This document shows, piece after piece, positions 5,724 through 13,036 of a stretch of DNA of 14,000 bases. Numbering within the stretch: the stretch's first letter is position 1; every line of letters begins with the position of its first letter. The translations under genes were made by a program, and so were the position numbers. This DNA comes from Bordetella parapertussis (lineage in GTDB: Bacteria; Pseudomonadota; Gammaproteobacteria; Burkholderiales; Burkholderiaceae_C). The notes under the pieces are model-generated. The model was not told where the DNA came from, made no database searches, and saw nothing but the letters and a program-made list of their open reading frames with translations. The stretch covers positions 1 to 14,000 of the forward strand of contig CAMDAN010000068.1 in the NCBI GenBank assembly GCA_945888535.1, given 5' to 3'.

Positions 5724-7100
5724 TTATTCGGTGGCGTTGATGGCTTCGCCTAAGGCGTTGATCAAGCTGTCAATTTCTGACTTTTCGATGATAAAGGGCG
5801 GTGCGAGAGCAATCGTGTCGCCGCTGTAGCGCACATAAAAGCCTTTCTCAAGGCATTTCATCGCGACCTCATAAGGCCGTTTTAAAGGCTCGCCGGGTAC
5901 GGCTGCGAAAGTAAACCCCGCGGCCAAACCGATGTTGCGAATATCGGTAATGTGTTTTGCGCCCTTCAGGCTGTGAACCGCTTGTTCAAAATAGGGCGCA
6001 AGACTGGCAACACGCTCGACCATATTTTCTTTCACCAACACATCCAAGGCCGCAATACCTGCCGCGCAAGCCACGGGGTGCGCCGAGTAGGTGTAACCAT
6101 GGGCGAGTTCGAGCGCGTACTCTGGGCCGCCTACGGCCATGAACGTGTCGTACATCTCTTTCTTGACGACAACGGCGCCCAAGGGTTGCGCACCGTTGGT
6201 AATTTGTTTGGCGCAATTCAAAATATCAGGCGTGACACCGAAATAGGCAGAACCGGTGTAAGCGCCCATGCGACCAAAACCGGTAATGACTTCATCAAAA
6301 ATCAACAAAATATTGTTAGCCGTGCAAATCTCACGTAAGCGTTGCAAATAGCCTGGTGGTGGTATCACGACACCGCCTGAGCCCGACATGGGTTCGACAA
6401 TCACAGCGGCAATGTTCGATGCGTCATGCAGCGTAATGAGCTTGAGCAATTCGTCCGCCAACTCAATGCCGTTCGGTGGCATGCCTCGCGAAAACACGTT
6501 GCTGGCCAATTGGGTGTGAGGCAAATGATCGGCCTCAATGCCTTGACCAAACATTTTGCGGTTGGGGCCAAGGCCACCCACGGAGATACCCGCAAAGTTA
6601 ACGCCGTGGTAGCCTTTCTCACGCCCGATAAAACGGGTTTTGGTACCCATGCCTTTGGCACGCCAGTAAGCGCGTGCCATCTTCAAGGAGGTGTCAGCGC
6701 ACTCCGAGCCTGAGCCGGTAAAAAACACATGGTCCAAACCTGCGGGCATGAGTTCAGTAATTTTGTTGGCCAACTCGAATGACAAAGGGTGACCGTACTG
6801 GAAAGCAGGTGAGAAATCCAAAGTGCCAATTTGGCGACTGACTGCTTCCGTAATTTCGGGGCGGCCATGGCCTAATCCGCTAGACCATAAGCCTGACAAT
6901 CCGTCCAAAATTTTGCGGCCATGCGAGTCGGTGTAATACGCGCCTTTGGCGCTCACCATCATGCGGGGGTTGGCTTTGAAGTTGCGGTTGCCGGTGTAGG
7001 GCATCCAGTGCGACTCCATCCACGCTGCGTCGTTCGGAAACGTCGAGGTGGAGGTCACTGCGGCGTGACTTTGTTGGGTGGTGTTGTCGTTAAGCTTCAT
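5724..7100 (-). CDS. bauA: Beta-alanine (omega-amino acid):pyruvate aminotransferase
   Basis: PLP-dependent class III aminotransferase that moves the terminal amino group of beta-alanine to pyruvate, giving malonate semialdehyde and L-alanine. Family signatures include ESHWMPYTGNRNFKANPRMM (about 29-48), the phosphate-binding GSGSE (129-133), GREKGYHGVNFAG (159-171), IFDEVITGFGR with the PLP-contacting Asp (267-277) and the Schiff-base lysine in CAKQITNGAQPLGAVV (Lys about 298). Length 458 is close to the roughly 450 of Pseudomonas homologues. The ATG at 7100 has a good ribosome-binding site (GGAG about 8 nt upstream). It is followed by mmsA, which uses its product, and is divergent from a LysR gene, the likely regulator. 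Related enzymes act on taurine or polyamine-derived amines, so other omega-amino substrates remain possible. Confidence 0.92.
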   Translation of the reverse strand: MKLNDNTTQQSHAAVTSTSTFPNDAAWMESHWMPYTGNRNFKANPRMMVSAKGAYYTDSHGRKILDGLSGLWSSGLGHGRPEITEAVSRQIGTLDFSPAFQYGHPLSFELANKITELMPAGLDHVFFTGSGSECADTSLKMARAYWRAKGMGTKTRFIGREKGYHGVNFAGISVGGLGPNRKMFGQGIEADHLPHTQLASNVFSRGMPPNGIELADELLKLITLHDASNIAAVIVEPMSGSGGVVIPPPGYLQRLREICTANNILLIFDEVITGFGRMGAYTGSAYFGVTPDILNCAKQITNGAQPLGAVVVKKEMYDTFMAVGGPEYALELAHGYTYSAHPVACAAGIAALDVLVKENMVERVASLAPYFEQAVHSLKGAKHITDIRNIGLAAGFTFAAVPGEPLKRPYEVAMKCLEKGFYVRYSGDTIALAPPFIIEKSEIDSLINALGEAINATE

Positions 7101-7142
7101 GGTTTTCTCCAGTTTGAGGGGTGTGGAAGTGACAAAACGCCT

Positions 7143-7170
7143 ATTGTGGTGATTTCTGTTACTCTCGCAA
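7143..7170 (-). promoter_or_regulatory. Candidate promoter for the bauA-mmsA operon
   Basis: On the minus strand TTGCGA (7170-7165), a 16-nt gap and CACAAT (7148-7143) give a plausible sigma-70 pair, with four of six consensus bases in each box, ahead of the ATG at 7100. A LysR-type dyad adjoins the -35 box. Confidence 0.35.
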
Positions 7171-7186
7171 AGTGAGACCTATCACT
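7171..7186. promoter_or_regulatory. Candidate LysR operator between bauA and its regulator
   Basis: AGTGA (7171-7175), a 6-nt gap and TCACT (7182-7186) form an inverted repeat in the 102-bp divergent region. GTGAT at 7149-7153 and ATCAC at 7181-7185 give a second, wider pair. Position next to the candidate -35 box suits control by the divergent LysR protein. Confidence 0.45.
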
Positions 7187-7202
7187 ATTTAGTTGCCAGT
7201 TT

Positions 7203-8159
7203 ATGAAACTAACAAACCCCGCCCCTGCCCCCGTTCGCTCCGCGCTTGGCCAGTTCAGTGACATGGATTTGCGTTTACTGCGTGTGTTTAGAGCCGTGGT
7301 GGACTGTGGCGGTATGGCGGCGGCGGAGTTGGAACTCAACATTGGCACTTCCACGGTGAGCCGCCACATCAAAGATTTGGAAACCCGTTTGGGCTTGGTG
7401 TTATGCCGAAGGGGCCGGGCGGGTTTTGCGTTGACCGCAGAAGGTCAAAAAATTTATGCCCAAACGACCCAACTCCTTGCTGCAACCGATGCGTTTAGAA
7501 GCAGTGTGGATGAGATTCACCAGCGTATGGGCGGGCAGTTGCAAGTGGCGGTTTTTGATAAAACAGTCAGCAATCCACAGGCCAAAATCTCCCAAGCGAT
7601 TGCCCTGTTTACCAAACGCGCTCCCGATGTCGGGCTCAACCTGCACGTAGCAACTCTGAACGGGATTGAGCGCGGTGTTCTTGACGGCCAGTTTCATTTG
7701 GGCATTATTCCGGGCCACCGCAACTCCGATACCTTGACCTACTCGCCCTTGTTTGGTGAAAGCATGCGCTTGTACTGTGGCGAAGGCCATGCGTTTTTTG
7801 GGGCTGACCATGGCGCTCTGGATTGGGACGCGGTTCGCGCCCAGCCTTTTGCGGGCTTGGGCTACCACTCGCCTAATTTGCAAGTGAGTCAACGCTTGAA
7901 CCTGACCCGCGCAGCGACCGGGTTTGATCAAGAGTCGATCGCCACTTTTATTTTGTCGGGCCGGTATCTGGGCTTTTTGCCTGACCATTACGCTCGGAGC
8001 TTTGTTACTAGCGGAAAGATGCAGGCTGTTAAACCCGAGCTCTTTCAATACGACTGTGATTTTTTGGCGATCACCCGCCGTTCGCCGCAGGCCTCTCGCG
8101 CGACGCGGGCATTTTTGGAGTGTTTAGAAAAAGCCCACCTCAACCTTGGTAAAACTTAA
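7203..8159 (+). CDS. LysR-family regulator, divergent from bauA-mmsA
   Basis: A 318-residue LysR-type transcription factor. After a 20-residue leader, the N-terminal winged helix-turn-helix covers MDLRLLRVFRAVVDCGGMAAAELELNIGTSTVSRHIKDLETRLG (about 21-64), followed by CRRGRAGFALTAEGQKIY and a periplasmic-binding-protein-like effector domain from about 110. In place of the usual S-x-A-A the helix reads GGMAAAELEL, a mild variant. The ATG at 7203 gives the leader; an ATG at 7263 would begin exactly at the DNA-binding domain, and neither has a strong ribosome-binding site. Its divergent position, 102 bp from the aminotransferase, implies it controls beta-alanine or amine catabolism, probably as an inducer-dependent activator. 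Its last 20 bp overlap the convergent dadA end. Confidence 0.9.
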   Translation: MKLTNPAPAPVRSALGQFSDMDLRLLRVFRAVVDCGGMAAAELELNIGTSTVSRHIKDLETRLGLVLCRRGRAGFALTAEGQKIYAQTTQLLAATDAFRSSVDEIHQRMGGQLQVAVFDKTVSNPQAKISQAIALFTKRAPDVGLNLHVATLNGIERGVLDGQFHLGIIPGHRNSDTLTYSPLFGESMRLYCGEGHAFFGADHGALDWDAVRAQPFAGLGYHSPNLQVSQRLNLTRAATGFDQESIATFILSGRYLGFLPDHYARSFVTSGKMQAVKPELFQYDCDFLAITRRSPQASRATRAFLECLEKAHLNLGKT

Positions 8160-9429
8160 ACGCCATCGCAGGTGCCTGACCGCCCATTAGCTCGGCCAAG
8201 GCTTTGCCTGAACCTGCACCGTGGGTCCAGCCCAAGGTACCGTGGCCTGCGTTAACCCACAGGCCTTTGATTTTGGTTTGGCCGATAAACGGAATATTGG
8301 TGGGTGTGGCGGGGCGCAAGCCCGTCCAGTAGCGGGGGTTGCCCCCTTCTTCCTCGGTGCGGGTATCGCACATGCCTGGCCAAACCTCTTCAACGCGCTT
8401 AGACAACATCTGGCAACGGGCGCGTGCCAAGGGGCTGTCTAGCCTGAGGTCGTAGCCGCCGACTTCGATGGTGCCAGCTACGCGGATTTGATCGCCTAAG
8501 CGCGTGATAGCGATCTTTTTTGCATCGTCAATCGTGGAGACCATGGGCGCATCTTGCGGCTTCAAAATATCAAATGTGGCGCTATAGCCTTTGCCCGGAT
8601 AAATGGGCAAATCGACCCCGACGGATCGCAGCAAGTGCGCGCTGTAAGAGCCGCAGGCAACCACCACATGGTCGGCGGTGTGCGGTTGATCCTGGCCTTG
8701 TACTTTGACAGTGGGTTGGCCTTCGCGATTAAGGTGAATGCTTTCGATGGCGTGGTTGTATAGAAACGCAACGCCGCGATCAGCGCAGCGTTGTGCCAAG
8801 GCTTGGGTGAACACCATGGCATCGCCGGACTCGTCGCTGGCGGTGAATGTTCCGCCTAAGATCTTGTGCGCAAAATTTTTCAGCGAAGGTTCGATTTTCA
8901 AAAGCTCGGCGCGACTGATCACTTTGCGGTCTACGCCGTATTTACCCATCAGGGCGGCGGCTTGGGCGGCGGAATCAAAAGAGGCTTGGTCACTGTAGTA
9001 GTGGGCAATGCCGCGCTCGACCCGTTGAAAGTCAATGCCTGTGGCGGCAATGATTTCCTTGAGGGCGAGGTGGCTGTAAGCGCCAAGCGCGACCAGTTGT
9101 TGCACATTGCGCTCAAAAGAGCGGTCGTTGCAGTTGGCTAAAAATTGCAAGCCCCAGCGGTATTGCCGCCAGCCTTCGCCCAAGGGATTTTGAGGGCGAA
9201 ACAACAAAGGCGCTTCTTTGCTGAACATCCACTTCAAAGCCTTCAAAGGCGCTTCCCGGTTGGCCCAGGGTTCGCAGTAGCTCACTGAGATTTGCCCCGC
9301 GTTGGCAAAACTGGTCTCCATGGCGGCGTCAGTTTGCCGATCCATCACTGTGACCGTATGCCCACGCTCAGCCAAATGCCAAGCGGTACTGATACCAATG
9401 ATGCCGGCGCCTAAAACAATAATTTTCAT
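8140..9429 (-). CDS. dadA: D-amino-acid dehydrogenase, FAD-dependent
   Basis: Membrane-associated flavoenzyme that oxidatively deaminates D-amino acids (D-alanine to pyruvate and ammonia), feeding electrons to the respiratory chain. The 429 residues match E. coli DadA in length and order: FAD-binding GAGIIG near 7-12 with Asp 30 ending the second strand, METSFANAGQIS (about 37-48), PLKALKWMFSKEAPL (61-75), VACGSYSAHLL, YPGKGYS, and the C-terminal RYWTGLRPATPTNIP and GHGTLGWTHGAGSGKALAELM. The ATG at 9429 is 85 bp from the ATG of the divergent ArgP-like gene. The 3' end overlaps the LysR gene by 20 bp. With the neighbouring aminotransferase, which makes L-alanine, it could recycle alanine to pyruvate given a racemase. 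Substrate range cannot be read from sequence. Confidence 0.92.
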   Translation of the reverse strand: MKIIVLGAGIIGISTAWHLAERGHTVTVMDRQTDAAMETSFANAGQISVSYCEPWANREAPLKALKWMFSKEAPLLFRPQNPLGEGWRQYRWGLQFLANCNDRSFERNVQQLVALGAYSHLALKEIIAATGIDFQRVERGIAHYYSDQASFDSAAQAAALMGKYGVDRKVISRAELLKIEPSLKNFAHKILGGTFTASDESGDAMVFTQALAQRCADRGVAFLYNHAIESIHLNREGQPTVKVQGQDQPHTADHVVVACGSYSAHLLRSVGVDLPIYPGKGYSATFDILKPQDAPMVSTIDDAKKIAITRLGDQIRVAGTIEVGGYDLRLDSPLARARCQMLSKRVEEVWPGMCDTRTEEEGGNPRYWTGLRPATPTNIPFIGQTKIKGLWVNAGHGTLGWTHGAGSGKALAELMGGQAPAMAFKFYQG

Positions 9430-9490
9430 AGATTGCAGTGTGACGGATAGGGCGAATTTGTAACAGCAAAATCACCTTGTTTGCGAAAAC

Positions 9491-9505
9491 ATTAGTTTGG
9501 TTAAT
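9491..9505. promoter_or_regulatory. LysR-type box in the dadA/argP-like divergent region
   Basis: ATTA, seven bases, TAAT: a perfect dyad containing the T-N11-A core of LysR recognition sites. It sits directly before the regulator's start at 9515, where binding would block its expression. It is part of a longer motif shared with the 12957-12977 site. Confidence 0.5.
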
Positions 9506-9514
9506 ACTAGAGCC

Positions 9515-10432
9515 ATGCGAAATTACGATCCTGACGCGCTAGAGTGCCTTGCCGCCATTGTGGAACAAGGCGGGTTTGAACGCGCGGCGGTGCGCTTGTC
9601 GATTACCCAGTCGGCGGTGTCGCAACGCCTTCGGGCATTAGAAGCCCAGGTGGGAACAGTGCTTTTAGTGCGCAGTCGCCCCGTTAAACCCACCAGCGCT
9701 GGGCGTTTGCTGATCAAGCACGCGATGCAGATGCGCTTGCTGCGGGCCGATTTGGAAACCGATTTACAAGACTTAGCTCCCGGCGCGAGCAAAGAGGAAG
9801 ACCGGGTTTCCATCGCTATTAACGCCGACAGCATTGCAACCTGGGCTTTGGGCGCGTTGGATCCTTTGATCCATGCGGGTTTGCCTTTGGAAATCATCAC
9901 CGACGACCAAGACTTTACCCACGACTGGCTGCGCGAAGGCTTGGTGCTGGGTTGTGTGACGACGCTTCAACAGGCCTTGCGGGGGTGCAAAGTGGTGTCC
10001 TTGGGCGCGATGCATTACGTGGCCGTTGCCAGCAGCAGTTACTCCCAAACGAAGTGCCCAGACGGCCTCACGCCCCACAATTTTCGTGACATTGCTTTTG
10101 TGGCTTTTAACCGCAAAGACGACGGGCCTGCGGAGTTTGTGGCGCGGGCTTTGGGGCTGCGGCGGGTGGCTTTGAACCAGCGCTTTGTTCCAAGCGCGGA
10201 CGGGCAATTGCGTGCTGCCTTGTCGGGTTGGGGTGCAGCTGTTTTACCCCGCTTGCGTGTTCAAACGCATTTGGATTCTGGCGACTTGGTGAATCTGGCG
10301 CCTGCACATTTTTTGCCAGTTGATTTGTACTGGCACTGCTGGAACCTCGATTCGCAAGTGATTGACCGGCTGACCGCAGCTTTGGTTGGCGCGGCAGAAC
10401 AAGCGCTCGCAAAAAATACTACAGAGTCATAA
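9515..10432 (+). CDS. ArgP/LysG-like LysR-family regulator
   Basis: A LysR regulator of about 305 residues very close in pattern to E. coli ArgP (IciA) and LysG, which sense basic amino acids and usually control the arginine/lysine exporter. Matching marks are the HTH EQGGFERAAVRLSITQSAVSQRLRALE, LLVRSRPVKPTSAGRLL, INADSIATWALGALDPL in the effector domain, GALHY-like GAMHYVAVAS, FVAFNRKDDGPAEFV and the C-terminal LYWHCWNLDSQ. I prefer the ATG at 9515 to an in-frame TTG at 9497 because it aligns with the ArgP N-terminus. Here the divergent neighbour is dadA rather than an exporter, so its target may be D-amino-acid oxidation; an exporter elsewhere is not excluded. It is followed after 47 bp by a TetR gene on the same strand. 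Confidence 0.88.
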   Translation: MRNYDPDALECLAAIVEQGGFERAAVRLSITQSAVSQRLRALEAQVGTVLLVRSRPVKPTSAGRLLIKHAMQMRLLRADLETDLQDLAPGASKEEDRVSIAINADSIATWALGALDPLIHAGLPLEIITDDQDFTHDWLREGLVLGCVTTLQQALRGCKVVSLGAMHYVAVASSSYSQTKCPDGLTPHNFRDIAFVAFNRKDDGPAEFVARALGLRRVALNQRFVPSADGQLRAALSGWGAAVLPRLRVQTHLDSGDLVNLAPAHFLPVDLYWHCWNLDSQVIDRLTAALVGAAEQALAKNTTES

Positions 10433-10479
10433 AAAAGTCTGGGGCAATAATTTAAAAAGCATCGGGCTAAAATTCAAAC

Positions 10480-11094
10480 ATGACTTCTACACCGCAACCC
10501 AAAGTGTCTTTCAAAGCCCAGATGTTGCAGGCCCGCGAGGACGCGATTATCCAAACGGCCAGTCGCTTGCTCGCCGAAAAAGGATTTGAAGCGATGACGG
10601 TGGATGAAGTGGCCGCCAGTGTGGGCATTGCCAAAGCCAGTTTGTACAAACACTTCCCCAGCAAAGAAGACCTCGCCGCCGCCGCAATGGTGCAGATCAT
10701 GCGAAGAGCGCAGGACTTTATTGGAGCGCTCCCCGCGCAGTCGGCGATGGACCAACTGCGCACCGTGGCGCGCTGGACCATGGAGCTCAAGCTCAAAGGC
10801 GAGATGCCTAACTTGCCTAGCCAAAACTCTACCTTGCGCGCCAAGTTGATGGCTGACAAAGCGTATATGGACGGGCTCATCGATGTGAGTGACCGCCTAG
10901 GCGAGTGGATTGAAGCCGCCCAAGCCCAAGGGCAGATCAACCCCGCATTGCCTGCCATCGCGGTGCTTTACACCTTGTACGCCCGCGCTTGCGATCCGGT
11001 GTTGGAGTTCTTAAAAATGGGCGGTCAACACGAGGACGCACAAATCATTGATCTGGTCATGTGCAGTTGTTTTGAAGGGCTCGCCGCGCGGTAG
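10480..11094 (+). CDS. TetR/AcrR-family transcription regulator
   Basis: A 204-residue TetR-type repressor. The DNA-binding domain lies at about 20-68: DAIIQTASRLLAEKGFEAMTVDEVAASVGIAKASLYKHFPSKEDL, with the classic recognition helix ASLYKHFPSKEDL. The rest is all-helical, and its ligand cannot be told. The ATG at 10480 has no clear ribosome-binding site. It follows the ArgP-like gene by 47 bp and could share its transcript. It converges on the metallophosphoesterase gene with a 17-bp gap, so no divergent target is visible; the regulated gene must be elsewhere or be itself. Confidence 0.88.
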   Translation: MTSTPQPKVSFKAQMLQAREDAIIQTASRLLAEKGFEAMTVDEVAASVGIAKASLYKHFPSKEDLAAAAMVQIMRRAQDFIGALPAQSAMDQLRTVARWTMELKLKGEMPNLPSQNSTLRAKLMADKAYMDGLIDVSDRLGEWIEAAQAQGQINPALPAIAVLYTLYARACDPVLEFLKMGGQHEDAQIIDLVMCSCFEGLAAR

Positions 11095-11111
11095 TGGGAC
11101 CAGCGGCAGCC

Positions 11112-11960
11112 TCACACTTCAATCGTTGAGCCTGCCCGAAAAAGCGTCTGTTCATTTTTTCGCGCATACCCCAAGGGGTTGGCGACCACACGGCATCCTT
11201 GGTGCAAATAATCTTGCGGGGCATGCAAATGGCCATGCAGCCACAACTGCGCTTGCGGTAGCAAATCATCCAACGCGTTACAAAAGCCAGCCGTCCCCGG
11301 CACCAAACCGTAGCGCGGATCGGCACTTCGCAAGCTAGGCGCAAAGTGGGTGACTACCACCGTTGTTCCGTCAAAGGGCTGGGCTAAGGCGTCGCGCAAC
11401 CAGGCCTGGCATTGCAGTGCATGTTCACGCACGGCATCGGCTAAAAATGGCGAACCGTTTCGGGCGGTGTTGGTTTTTTTGAGGTAAAAATTTGCCGCCC
11501 GAAAAGCCTTGTCACGGGCTTTGAGTTGCTGGGTGAGTTGCGAAGGTGAATGGGGTGTGTCGGGGCACAAGGCATCAAAGTCGGTCCACAGCGTAGTGCC
11601 AATAAACCGCACGGTTTTACCCACTTTGTCAGTCCATGGCGCAAGCCACACTTCGCGCTCTAACCACACCATGCCCAAGCGCTCGCAGGTCTCGCGCAGT
11701 CTGGCGTGGGCGTGGTCAAAGTCCATCCCGTCGTATTCGTGGTTTCCGGGCAGGTACAACACCGGCGTGGGCCATCCCTGCAAAGGAGAAAAGCCGGGCA
11801 AGCCAAAATCCGAGTCTTGGAGCAAAGACCCGTTTTGGTAGGAGCCGATGTCACCGGCCAAGACCAACAGGTCTGCGCCGGGAGCGCTCTGCGCTTGGGG
11901 CGAAGCCAAAAACTGCGGCTGAGACTCCAAGTGGAGATCGGAAAAGAGTTGCAACTTCAT
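11112..11960 (-). CDS. Calcineurin-like metallophosphoesterase
   Basis: A 282-residue cytoplasmic hydrolase of the calcineurin-like superfamily with two metal ions. The five motif blocks are all visible: D-x-H in SDLHLE (Asp 8, His 10), GDIG (Asp 37), GNHEYD (72-77), THFAPS (His about 205) and GHLHAP (243-248). Substrate is unknown; relatives cleave nucleotides, phosphodiesters or phosphoproteins. The ATG at 11960 was chosen because MKLQLFSDLHLE is the standard N-terminus; a longer open frame runs upstream, but only inside the preceding gene. The start overlaps the LysR stop by ATGA, so translation is likely coupled. There is no signal peptide. Confidence 0.88.
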   Translation of the reverse strand: MKLQLFSDLHLESQPQFLASPQAQSAPGADLLVLAGDIGSYQNGSLLQDSDFGLPGFSPLQGWPTPVLYLPGNHEYDGMDFDHAHARLRETCERLGMVWLEREVWLAPWTDKVGKTVRFIGTTLWTDFDALCPDTPHSPSQLTQQLKARDKAFRAANFYLKKTNTARNGSPFLADAVREHALQCQAWLRDALAQPFDGTTVVVTHFAPSLRSADPRYGLVPGTAGFCNALDDLLPQAQLWLHGHLHAPQDYLHQGCRVVANPLGYARKNEQTLFRAGSTIEV

Positions 11961-12934
11961 ACCGCCAGATCCATGTTCGGAGATGGAAACGCCAGCGTTG
12001 CGACGGCTTGAATTTGGTTGCGAAACCAGGTGTGCGCGCTGTCTTGGTGATGGCGACTGTGCCAAAGGGCGTCTACGTGAATGGGTGCCACTTCAAAAGG
12101 CAATTCGCGCACAGCAAGCTCCGATTCAAAGCCGGTGACGTTTAAAAAATGCCGTGGCAAAACAGCGAGTAAATCAGAATTGGCAACCACCTTTCCCGTG
12201 GTGAAAAATTGATTCACTGTCAACACCACGCGCCGGGTTTTATTGAGGCCAGCAAGGGCTTCATCAATCAGTCCAAAAGCTCGGCCTGAAAAACTCACCA
12301 GCGTGTGGTTGGCTTGGCAGTAGCTATCTAGAGTCAAGGGTTGCGCCGCTAAGGGATGGTCTTTGCGCATCACGCAAACGTAATCACTGGCAAAGAGGCG
12401 TTGGTGAAAGAACCGCGGTGAGCCGCTGGCTTGGGTCAGCGAAGCGAGTTCCGACAAAACGCCAGGGAAGTGTCCAATTGCTAAGTCGGCTTGCCCCTCT
12501 TCGAGCATGCGCCTGGGGTCGCGCGTGGTGAGTGGTACCACGTGTAAAGACACGCCAGGCGCTTGGCTGGTGACAGTGTTGATGAGCCCCACCATCAGCT
12601 CGGCGGCGGTGGCGTCTGCCAAGGTCAGAACGAACGTGTTGGTTGTGGTGGCGGGAGAAAATTTTTGAGGCGCGAGCGTGAGTTCTAAGTGCTGCAACGT
12701 TTCGCGAACCTTAGGCCACAAGGCCAAAGCCCGCGCGGTCGGTTGCAAGCCGCGCCCTTGGCGAACGAGCAACTCATCATCGAGCGCTACTCGCAAACGG
12801 CGCAATGCATTGCTGACAGCGGGCTGTGTTAACGCGAGAACGTTGGCCGCTTTGGTGAGGCTGCCTTCGGCCATGACGACATCAAAGACTTTCAGCAAAT
12901 TCAGGTCAAAGGTGCGGATGTTGAGTGGGAGCAT
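11957..12934 (-). CDS. LysR-family regulator (NodD/LeuO-like type)
   Basis: A 325-residue LysR regulator. The N-terminal FDLNLLKVFDVVMAEGSLTKAANVLALTQPAVSNALRRLR (about 9-48) is the DNA-binding domain, followed by a co-inducer domain with FVLTLADATAAELMVGLI and a C-terminal PIHVDALWHSRHHQDSAHTWFR. The RTFDLNLLKVFD start and the WH-x-R-x-x-x-D-x-A-x-x-W tail are typical of the NodD/SyrM/LeuO-like branch. It starts at the ATG at 12934, with a long dyad (12948-12973) just upstream. Its last codons overlap the metallophosphoesterase start, so regulator and enzyme are one transcription unit, an unusual arrangement for LysR proteins. The divergent small membrane-protein gene is another possible target. 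Confidence 0.9.
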   Translation of the reverse strand: MLPLNIRTFDLNLLKVFDVVMAEGSLTKAANVLALTQPAVSNALRRLRVALDDELLVRQGRGLQPTARALALWPKVRETLQHLELTLAPQKFSPATTTNTFVLTLADATAAELMVGLINTVTSQAPGVSLHVVPLTTRDPRRMLEEGQADLAIGHFPGVLSELASLTQASGSPRFFHQRLFASDYVCVMRKDHPLAAQPLTLDSYCQANHTLVSFSGRAFGLIDEALAGLNKTRRVVLTVNQFFTTGKVVANSDLLAVLPRHFLNVTGFESELAVRELPFEVAPIHVDALWHSRHHQDSAHTWFRNQIQAVATLAFPSPNMDLAV

Positions 12935-12947
12935 TTCTATATATAGA

Positions 12948-12973
12948 TTTGGTGAATAGTATTAATCACCAAA
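12948..12973. promoter_or_regulatory. Long inverted repeat, candidate LysR operator
   Basis: TTTGGTGA (12948-12955), a 10-nt spacer and TCACCAAA (12966-12973) form a perfect 8-bp dyad in the 102-bp gap between the divergent LysR and small membrane-protein genes. It is 14 nt from the LysR start at 12934. The adjoining CTATATATAG palindrome (12937-12946) could supply a -10 element. Confidence 0.6.
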
Positions 12974-13024
12974 CTAAAGTGGACTAACACTAGTGTAAAC
13001 CCTAAGATCACGCACATGTTTATC

Positions 13025-13030
13025 AAGGAG
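13025..13030 (+). promoter_or_regulatory. Ribosome-binding site that fixes the small membrane-protein start
   Basis: AAGGAG lies 6 nt before the ATG at 13037, which makes that start far likelier than the ATG at 13016. Confidence 0.7.
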
Positions 13031-13036
13031 TCTTCT

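Noticed and set aside
7401..8048. A 215-residue minus-strand open frame inside the LysR gene
   Set aside because: It lies fully opposite a recognised LysR protein and shows no domain pattern of its own.
9497..9514. TTG start for the ArgP-like regulator
   Set aside because: The ATG at 9515 matches the usual ArgP N-terminus; the TTG version would also place the start inside the LysR-type box.
11961..12065. A 35-residue N-terminal extension of the metallophosphoesterase
   Set aside because: It would lie inside the LysR gene, and the standard family start MKLQLFSDLHLE begins at the ATG at 11960 in an ATGA overlap.
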